56,968 nucleotides of DNA from Candidatus Electronema sp. (GTDB lineage: Bacteria; Desulfobacterota; Desulfobulbia; Desulfobulbales; Desulfobulbaceae): positions 1 through 56,968 of the forward strand of contig JAPEVH010000086.1 in the NCBI GenBank assembly GCA_026645415.1. Direction: 5' to 3'. A program made the position numbers and the translations under genes. Below the pieces are notes generated by a model. That model saw only the letters and a program-made list of their open reading frames with translations. It was not told the origin of the DNA and made no database searches. This document shows, piece after piece, positions 51,687-56,968 of this stretch (its first letter is position 1; each line of letters opens with the position of its first letter).

Positions 51687-52250
51687 ATGTCTCTTCACGT
51701 CTTTACAGCAAGCCCCGGTTTCAGTGCTGAGGTGGCGGCTGAACCTGGCGGCGGACACCTAAATTCCTGCTTTGCCTGCGGTGCCTGTTCTGGTGCCTGT
51801 CCGGTGAGCATGGCTGTTCCTGCCTATGATCCTCGCAAAATCATCCACATGATTCGTCTCGGCATGGAGGAACGCTTACTGACCTCTGATTTGCTCTGGT
51901 ACTGTTCTGGCTGCCGGAGCTGTGTGCCGGTTTGCCCACAGGATGTGGGCTTTGCTGACATCATGACTGTGCTGCACAAGCTGGCTTTACAAAAAGGTTA
52001 TATTAGCGAAGAACAGCTTGTGGAAAAAGGCAAGGCTGCGCAAGTACAAGGTGATCTCTGCGTTTCCTGTCTGACTTGTGTCCGAGTCTGTCCTTGGGAT
52101 ATCCCTAAAATTGATCAAGGCGGCGTGGCATTTATTGATCCCACCGAATGCCGGGCTTGTGGCATCTGCGTCGGCGAATGTCCAGCTCAAGCCATTGTTC
52201 TTAATCAGGCTGAAGATGAGCGGCTGCTGGCCGCCTGTGGCGCAAACTAA
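51687..52250 (+). CDS. HdrC-like protein with four [4Fe-4S] motifs
   Basis: 187 residues. CFACGACSGACP and CSGCRSCVPVCP are the two HdrC-type clusters, followed by CVSCLTCVRVCP and CRACGICVGECP as in a ferredoxin or HdrA C-terminus. It thus joins HdrC to an extra ferredoxin. It probably passes electrons in the HdrABC/MvhD type of redox complex. SD GGTGG is weak. First of three co-directed genes. Confidence 0.85.
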   Translation: MSLHVFTASPGFSAEVAAEPGGGHLNSCFACGACSGACPVSMAVPAYDPRKIIHMIRLGMEERLLTSDLLWYCSGCRSCVPVCPQDVGFADIMTVLHKLALQKGYISEEQLVEKGKAAQVQGDLCVSCLTCVRVCPWDIPKIDQGGVAFIDPTECRACGICVGECPAQAIVLNQAEDERLLAACGAN

Positions 52251-52267
52251 ATCTGCGGAGCAATTCC

Positions 52268-52690
52268 ATGAGTTTCACACCGGACATACGTTTGTTTACC
52301 TGTCATTATGCCTCCCAGCAGAGTTGTACAGAGGGCGGCAGTATTTTACGGGATTTGAATTTTCCTGATAATATTACCTTAACGCGACTGGTTTGCACCG
52401 GCAAGCTGGAAGAGAGCGATTTGCTTCGCTCCTTTGAAGATGGAGCCGACGGCGTTTATGTCGTTGGTTGCCCTGTAGATACTTGCCATAACGTCCGGGG
52501 CAGTCAGCGGGCTGCCAAGCGGGTCGAGTCTGTCCGCCAAGCCTTAGCAGAACTGGGCGTTGAGAAAGACCGGCTGCGGATGTATCATGTTGAGCGTGGT
52601 ATGCACCCTGAGTTCATTGCCGCAGGCGAGGAAATGGACGCGCTGATCCGTCAGCTTGGCCCAAGTCCTTTCTGCCGCAAGGCGGCTTGA
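52268..52690 (+). CDS. mvhD: MvhD/FlpD-type hydrogenase-linked iron-sulfur subunit
   Basis: 140 residues. ITLTRLVCTGKLEESDLLRS and VYVVGCPVDTCHNVRGSQRA are the MvhD signatures, with Cys at both places and a further CHY near the start. It links a hydrogenase or dehydrogenase to Hdr. 17 bp lie between it and the HdrC-like stop. Confidence 0.9.
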   Translation: MSFTPDIRLFTCHYASQQSCTEGGSILRDLNFPDNITLTRLVCTGKLEESDLLRSFEDGADGVYVVGCPVDTCHNVRGSQRAAKRVESVRQALAELGVEKDRLRMYHVERGMHPEFIAAGEEMDALIRQLGPSPFCRKAA

Positions 52691-52712
52691 TTCCCTTTTT
52701 TCGGAGAGTATT

Positions 52713-53381
52713 ATGATAGTTGCTGAACGAAAGCCGCTGGACGAAATAGTCAACATGGTGCAGGACTGCGGCAAAATTCTGGTGCTGGCCTGCCGGGGCT
52801 GTGTCACGGTTTGTTCCGCAGGTGGAGAGCGAGAGGCGGAGATTCTTGCCTCGCTGGTCCGTCTTGGTTTGCAAAAGATGGGCAAGAATGCCGAAGTAAC
52901 AACAGGCTCGCTGCTCCGTCAATGCGACAAAGAATATATTGATAGTCTTGATCAATATCAAGGCCAATATGATGCCATTCTTTCCACTGCCTGCGGCGTT
53001 GGCGTAAATTTCCTTGCCAATCTGCGGCCGTCAGAGGCGGTTTTTCCTGCGCTGAACACTACATTTTTTGGTGGTTCTGCTGAACAGGGTGTCTGGCAGG
53101 AGATGTGTGCAGGCTGCGGCGACTGCGTTCTCCATCTGACTGGTGGACTTTGTCCGGTTGCCCGCTGTGCTAAAAATTTGATGAATGGCCCTTGCGGTGG
53201 TTCAGTTAATGGTCGCTGCGAGATCAACAGTGAAACCGACTGCGTCTGGCAGATGATCTATGACCGTATGGGACGGCTTCAGCGGCAGCAGGAATTAACT
53301 TCCTCTGCACCAATCCGCGACTGGTCAACCGCTGGGCATGGTGGCCCACGTAAACAGGTACGACCCGATTTAACGGTCTAA
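52713..53381 (+). CDS. metV: MetV-like protein (methylene-THF reductase C-terminal type)
   Basis: 223 residues. LVLACRGCVTVCSAGGEREA and MCAGCGDCVLHLTGGLCPVA match the MetV zinc/iron-sulfur subunit of methylenetetrahydrofolate reductase in Wood-Ljungdahl organisms; NGPCGGSVNGRCE is conserved. ATG at 52713 with SD GGAGAG. MetF is not next to it: the following gene runs the other way. Confidence 0.88.
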   Translation: MIVAERKPLDEIVNMVQDCGKILVLACRGCVTVCSAGGEREAEILASLVRLGLQKMGKNAEVTTGSLLRQCDKEYIDSLDQYQGQYDAILSTACGVGVNFLANLRPSEAVFPALNTTFFGGSAEQGVWQEMCAGCGDCVLHLTGGLCPVARCAKNLMNGPCGGSVNGRCEINSETDCVWQMIYDRMGRLQRQQELTSSAPIRDWSTAGHGGPRKQVRPDLTV

Positions 53382-53386
53382 GCACG

Positions 53387-53418
53387 AAAAGGCAGGGAAG
53401 GAAATCTCTGCCTTTTTT
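53387..53418. terminator. Bidirectional terminator, metV / aroD
   Basis: AAAAGGCAGGGA (53387-53398) pairs with TCTCTGCCTTTT around a six-base loop and ends in TTTTTT on the plus strand, AAAA on the other. It serves both convergent genes. Confidence 0.85.
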
Positions 53419-53421
53419 CAG

Positions 53422-54108
53422 TCAAGCACCAAGAGTCTGAATCAGCTCGTGGAGACGATGGACAGAAAGCTGTCCCGGAGCAGTTGCCTGCTCTTCGCTC
53501 AGGCAGGCGTAGCTCATATAGCCGCCGAGATAGAGCGTGGCCAAGCGACTGATGCGGCCCGCCTCGCCCATGCAGAAGGAAATCAGCGAGAAGCCTGCGG
53601 CCCGCGCCTCCTCTTGCAGAGCCAGCACCCGCAGCACATCATTGGCGTTGTGCGCGGTGGTGACAATCTTGCCGACATGCGCGCCGCTGGCAATCATCTG
53701 ATGGAGCAGGTTGGTCAGCTCGGCTGCGGACGGAGTCTCCTTAAAGTCATGCCACGAGAGAATCAGCTTGGTCGAGCTTCCCTCTATAGCCTCCAATAAG
53801 CAATGACGGCTGTTCAGAGCGGCCCGCAGTTCCAGATCAATATACTCAGCCCGCAGCCGCACCGCCTCCAGCAGCGGCTCAATCCGCTCCTCCTCGCTTC
53901 CGGCAAACCTGCCGCCTTCCCAGAGCGGCCTGTTGGTGAAAAGCAGCGGCCTGCGCAGCAGCGAGCAGCATTTTTCCGGCTCCGGCGCGGTCATGTAGTC
54001 GAGGCGGATTTCCAGCACATCAGTCAGCTCCAGCACCTGCCGGGCCTGCTCCTGCATTGCCGCCGCATCTGCTCCAGTCAGGGAAACGCAAATCTTTCCT
54101 AATTCCAT
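53422..54108 (-). CDS. aroD: Type I 3-dehydroquinate dehydratase
   Basis: About 228 residues. Third step of the shikimate pathway, via a Schiff-base lysine in GKIVTTAHNANDV (about 150); the catalytic His is in LILSWHDFKETP. VLEIRLDYM and FTNRPLWEGG are further family motifs. Start: ATGs at 54132, 54123, 54117 and 54108 are in frame; I prefer MELGKICVSL. No SD is visible because a palindrome (54135-54162) abuts the first ATG. Confidence 0.93.
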   Translation of the reverse strand: MELGKICVSLTGADAAAMQEQARQVLELTDVLEIRLDYMTAPEPEKCCSLLRRPLLFTNRPLWEGGRFAGSEEERIEPLLEAVRLRAEYIDLELRAALNSRHCLLEAIEGSSTKLILSWHDFKETPSAAELTNLLHQMIASGAHVGKIVTTAHNANDVLRVLALQEEARAAGFSLISFCMGEAGRISRLATLYLGGYMSYACLSEEQATAPGQLSVHRLHELIQTLGA

Positions 54109-54134
54109 TGTGTTCATTGTTATCATTGTCATTT

Positions 54135-54162
54135 GTAGGGGCGAAAAATTTTTCGCCCCTAC
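54135..54162. repeat. Perfect 28-bp palindrome
   Basis: GTAGGGGCGAAAAA followed directly by TTTTTCGCCCCTAC: a perfect 14-bp palindrome with no loop, ending three bases before the first possible aroD ATG. GC-rich arms with A/T centre are typical of dispersed palindromic (REP/MITE-like) repeats. Its effect may be to hide or set the start of aroD. Confidence 0.9.
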
Positions 54163-54198
54163 CGTTCCGTGCGGGAAAAAGAAGCAAAAAAAACAAAA

Positions 54199-55521
54199 TC
54201 ACTGTCCGCCGCGCACCAACCGAACCGCGAAGTCGTAGGCGCGATAGACGAAGTTGGAATAGCCGCCGTAGAAAAAGACGTACCACGCGTAGGCCGAGCT
54301 GTCAGCATACGGCGACCCGGACCAGTACCACCAAGTAGTATTCGGAAAAACCTGCTGGTTGATCGTCGGTTTTTCCGACCCATCCTTGCAGTCACCGTCT
54401 TTGTCTCGCCCCTTGCTGCAATAGACCAAAGTTTTCAGCTCATCAATGGTTGGCAGCCGCCAGTCAGCATGACCAGCATACTCAGTATTCTTGAAACGTT
54501 TTACTGCATCCTCCCATTTATACTCTTCCGCCTCGCCGTTCTCGCAATTCACCCCTGACAAACCTTCTGAACAGCGTTTCCACATCAAGCCAGTTTTAGT
54601 GTCAGTGATCGTGCCATCGCCATGATCAATATATTGCCCGATTGTTTTGCTTTTCTTCTCTCCCCGCTGCAACCAGCTCAAATCAACCTCGCCTGTCTGC
54701 TGCTGCAACGTCACGCCCTGAATCTCCTTTGGCACAAAAAGGAAATCACCTTTTTTTGTGTTCAAGACGTTATCCGCCTTTTTTATATCGCCATAATGAG
54801 GTGTCTGATCCGCATACAGGACAACAGGCCGCTTTATCTTGTCAAAGAGACTGTCGCCGTCCAGAATCCCTCTGTTCTCCCGAAGCACCTCCAGAAACGC
54901 CTTGGCAAAGATCGAATGCCCGCTGCCGCCGCCGTCCGCAACCGGCTCCTCGCCGCCCGAAGTCAGGGCGGTGCGCGACCGCCTATCCTGCATCCGCCGC
55001 AGCCATTCATCCCGCTCCATGCCCGTCGGCAGCCGCGCCCCAGAGTCCCGCATCAGCAGGCTGCCGGAATAGCAGGAATCCGCCACCACCAAGACATGCC
55101 TGGCCCGAATTGCCCGGAGTAGATTGGTAATTTCAGAAGTCGGAATCCAATAGACGGTGTTATCTTTCGCGGCATCCACAGGCTGCCAGTAGCCTACCTC
55201 GCTCGCATCGTCAAAATAACCGTGTCCGGCATAGTAAATCAGCAGGTTGTCCTCTTCTGAAGTCATGGTTCTGCGCAGCTTGGTCAAGGCCAGCAGAATA
55301 TCCGCTCTGCTCTTGTCCAAAAGCAGCTCAACCGTGAAGCCGTACTGCTGCTCCAGTACGTTTGTAACCTCTTTTGCATCAGCTAACGGCGTTCCCAGCT
55401 TGATCAGATGCCGGTAATTTTGGTTGCCGATCACCAAAGCGTGAAAGCGGCCAAAGTTCCCTTGCGCCTGCGCCGTTGCAGGCAGAATTGTCAGCGCAAT
55501 CAGCAGCAGCACACGTTTCAT
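54199..55521 (-). CDS. Secreted caspase-fold peptidase with C-terminal Lcl (DUF1566) domain
   Basis: 440 residues. A signal peptide (LLLIALTILPATAQAQG) is followed by a caspase-like domain: HALVIGNQNYRHL, YYAGHGYFDDA (His) and VVADSCYSGSLL (Cys). The second half is an Lcl/DUF1566 domain (TGLMWKRCSEGLSG, DWRLPTIDELKTLV, SGSPYADSSAYAWYVFFYGG) ending FAVRLVRGGQ, a C-type-lectin-like fold. Similar C-termini are known as targets of diversity-generating retroelements; no RT or template repeat is in the window. Caspase activity is inferred from the dyad. Confidence 0.85.
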   Translation of the reverse strand: MKRVLLLIALTILPATAQAQGNFGRFHALVIGNQNYRHLIKLGTPLADAKEVTNVLEQQYGFTVELLLDKSRADILLALTKLRRTMTSEEDNLLIYYAGHGYFDDASEVGYWQPVDAAKDNTVYWIPTSEITNLLRAIRARHVLVVADSCYSGSLLMRDSGARLPTGMERDEWLRRMQDRRSRTALTSGGEEPVADGGGSGHSIFAKAFLEVLRENRGILDGDSLFDKIKRPVVLYADQTPHYGDIKKADNVLNTKKGDFLFVPKEIQGVTLQQQTGEVDLSWLQRGEKKSKTIGQYIDHGDGTITDTKTGLMWKRCSEGLSGVNCENGEAEEYKWEDAVKRFKNTEYAGHADWRLPTIDELKTLVYCSKGRDKDGDCKDGSEKPTINQQVFPNTTWWYWSGSPYADSSAYAWYVFFYGGYSNFVYRAYDFAVRLVRGGQ

Positions 55522-55560
55522 TGCGTAGGATTTTTGATCATTTTTAAACGTACCAGCGGG

Positions 55561-56493
55561 TCAGTTCTTTCCCGTGTCCAACGCACCAATCAGATTGCTG
55601 ATCCGCTCTTCGCCCTGCTCTTGCAGATACGCTTCCAAACCAGTGACGATCTTTTCCGCTGCCGAGGGATCGTAAAAATTGGCTGTGCCGACCTGCACTG
55701 CGCTGGCTCCGGCCAGCATGAATTCAACCGCATCCTCTGCCGTGCTGACACCGCCAATGCCGATTACCGGAATGGAAACCGCCTGCGCGGTCTGCCAGAC
55801 CATGCGCAGAGCAACCGGCTTGATAGCCGGGCCGGACAGTCCGCCGATAATGTTTGCCAAGCGCGGCTTCCGCGTCTTCGCGTTAATGGCCATGCCGATC
55901 AGGGTGTTGATCAGCGAGACCGCATCCGCGCCCGCATCTTCGACCGCTTTTGCCATCACGGTGATGTCCGTAACATTGGGCGAGAGCTTGACAATGACCG
56001 GCAGCCGGGCAGCCTTGCGCACCGCCGCTGTCACAGCTGCCGCCATCTCCGGCGACGCGCCGAAAGCTGCTCCGCCTTTTTTCACATTCGGGCAGGAGAT
56101 GTTGATCTCAAGGCCGCTGATGCCCGGCACTTCGTCCAAGCGTGCGGCCAGCTCGCGGTAGTCCTCGACCGAATCGCCAAGAATATTGACGAGCAGCGGC
56201 ACAGTCAGCGTGCGCAGGTACGGCATTTTCTCGCTGATGAAGCGGTCAACGCCGACATTTTCCAAGCCAATGGCGTTGAGCATCCCGCAGGCTGTCTCGA
56301 CAATTCGCGGCGGCGGATTGCCCGGCCTTGGCTCCAGCGAAATGCCTTTGACAATGATGCCGCCGAGCCGGTTCAGATTGACGAACGGCTCAAATTCCTT
56401 GGCATAGCCAAAGGTGCCGGAGGCGGTCAGCACTGGATTTTGCAAGTCCAGCGGGCCGAGCTTGACCCGCAAATCAGGTTTCAAAGCTGCCAT
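55561..56493 (-). CDS. pyrD: Dihydroorotate dehydrogenase B, catalytic subunit
   Basis: 310 residues. FMN-dependent, fourth step of pyrimidine synthesis, NAD-linked class 1B. Motifs: [33 protein letters not shown] (active-site Cys), [10 protein letters not shown] and [16 protein letters not shown]. Its start overlaps the pyrK stop by 13 bp (56481-56493), as usual for the pair. Confidence 0.96.
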   Translation of the reverse strand: MAALKPDLRVKLGPLDLQNPVLTASGTFGYAKEFEPFVNLNRLGGIIVKGISLEPRPGNPPPRIVETACGMLNAIGLENVGVDRFISEKMPYLRTLTVPLLVNILGDSVEDYRELAARLDEVPGISGLEINISCPNVKKGGAAFGASPEMAAAVTAAVRKAARLPVIVKLSPNVTDITVMAKAVEDAGADAVSLINTLIGMAINAKTRKPRLANIIGGLSGPAIKPVALRMVWQTAQAVSIPVIGIGGVSTAEDAVEFMLAGASAVQVGTANFYDPSAAEKIVTGLEAYLQEQGEERISNLIGALDTGKN

Positions 56494-56968
56494 GCCAGTT
56501 CCTCCGCCTTGAAGACCGGGCCGTCCGTGCAGACATGCACCTGCCGCCCATCCACACCCGGCATGACGCAGCCGAGACAGGCTCCCATGCCGCAGGCCAT
56601 GTGGGTTTCCATTGAGACCTGACAGGGTGTTCCGGCGCGGCGGCTTATGCTGACCACGCTGCGCATCATCGGGCTGGGGCCGCAGGTGCAGACTTGCCTC
56701 ACCTCCGGCAGCACTGCCTCCAACAAATCGGGAATAAAACCGTGATGACCAAGGCTGCCGTCGTCCGTGGCAAGCTGGACAGCGCAGCCGATCTCAGCGA
56801 ACAGTTTGGCTAACGGGGCCAGCTCCTCCTGATTTCTCGCGCCGAGCAGGGCGTATTTTGGCCCGCGCAGCTCCTGGGCAAGAAAGAGCAGCGGAGCAAT
56901 GCCCATGCCGCCGCCAATCAGACAGACTGGCTGATCAGCAGCAGTCAAATCAAAGCCCCGGCCCAGCG
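56481..56968 (-). CDS. pyrK: Dihydroorotate dehydrogenase electron-transfer subunit PyrK, 5' end cut
   Basis: The frame is open at the right edge, so the N-terminal FAD domain is missing. Remaining: FDLTAADQP and [20 protein letters not shown] (nucleotide-binding), [10 protein letters not shown] and the [2Fe-2S] motif [12 protein letters not shown] with a fourth Cys in [10 protein letters not shown]. It passes electrons from PyrD to NAD. An upstream reading of [10 protein letters not shown] joins the family pattern PLGxGF. Confidence 0.95.
   Translation of the reverse strand, partial: LGRGFDLTAADQPVCLIGGGMGIAPLLFLAQELRGPKYALLGARNQEELAPLAKLFAEIGCAVQLATDDGSLGHHGFIPDLLEAVLPEVRQVCTCGPSPMMRSVVSISRRAGTPCQVSMETHMACGMGACLGCVMPGVDGRQVHVCTDGPVFKAEELAWQL

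Noticed and set aside
1-56968. SfiI sites (GGCCNNNNNGGCC) in the window as evidence for enzyme specificity
   Set aside because: I looked at GGCC pairs by eye and found none with five-base spacing, but could not scan exhaustively, so no claim is made.
1-56968. tRNA or rRNA genes
   Set aside because: No intergenic stretch shows a tRNA cloverleaf or conserved rRNA sequence.

Overview
The window reads as chromosomal DNA of a mid-GC, Gram-negative, anaerobic or microaerobic bacterium. A sulfur- or sulfate-metabolising Desulfobacterota member (Desulfobulbales-like) fits best. The support is indirect: an HdrC-like/MvhD/MetV redox set, a CoA-disulfide reductase fused to rhodanese, a YedE-type Se/S transporter, a class I [4Fe-4S] fumarase, PyrK-PyrD, and many lipoproteins and signal peptides. 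No rRNA or tRNA gene is visible, so the taxonomic call is an inference.

Layout. 1-10.2 kb is housekeeping: fumarase (cut by the left edge), recQ, der, a sugar/aminoglycoside-type kinase, mltG and lon. 10.4-18.9 kb is a cell-surface block: a left-handed beta-helix protein, unknown membrane and TPR proteins, an acyltransferase-3 and a DUF2142-like glycosyltransferase sharing an N-terminal domain, a propeller-like secreted protein, and an SGNH esterase with a CFI-box C-terminus. 18.9-27.6 kb is a Ter stress-response island: TerB-like, TerD and vWA on the plus strand, two HADs and two phosphoribosyltransferases on the minus strand. It is bracketed by a histidine kinase and a response regulator that resemble the proteobacterial dedicated sortase pair. 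27.7-31.2 kb holds zinc-ribbon, FKBP and CoA-disulfide reductase genes. 31.2-36.7 kb holds two paralogous lyases around a nuclease-like gene and two HU-like genes. 36.9-38.7 kb is an AT-rich SfiI-like restriction-modification pair. 38.7-43.5 kb has a GDH-family dehydrogenase, a JAMM protein, DgkA, HicBA, a kinase with a Se/S-carrier-like protein, and VapBC. 43.5-44.7 kb is a scarred region: a DUF3223 gene with an attC-like site and two gene fragments. 45-49.8 kb is a YedE/TPR/NosD/periplasmic-binding-protein cluster. The right end has a DASS transporter, HdrC/MvhD/MetV, aroD, a secreted caspase-Lcl protein, and pyrD with pyrK (cut by the right edge).

Main unexplained signal. Four intergenic arrays (about 1638-1760, 4140-4283, 11212-11265 and 34803-34963) all repeat with an exact 23-bp period. 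The two arrays flanking recQ are homologous to each other. The other two have different core sequences but the same spacing. In three of the four, short dyad cores face in alternating or mixed orientation, so neighbouring copies can pair. They do not fit CRISPR, REP or simple terminators, and they are the best candidate for an undescribed element. A second theme is integron-cassette-like remnants next to foreign, AT-rich genes.
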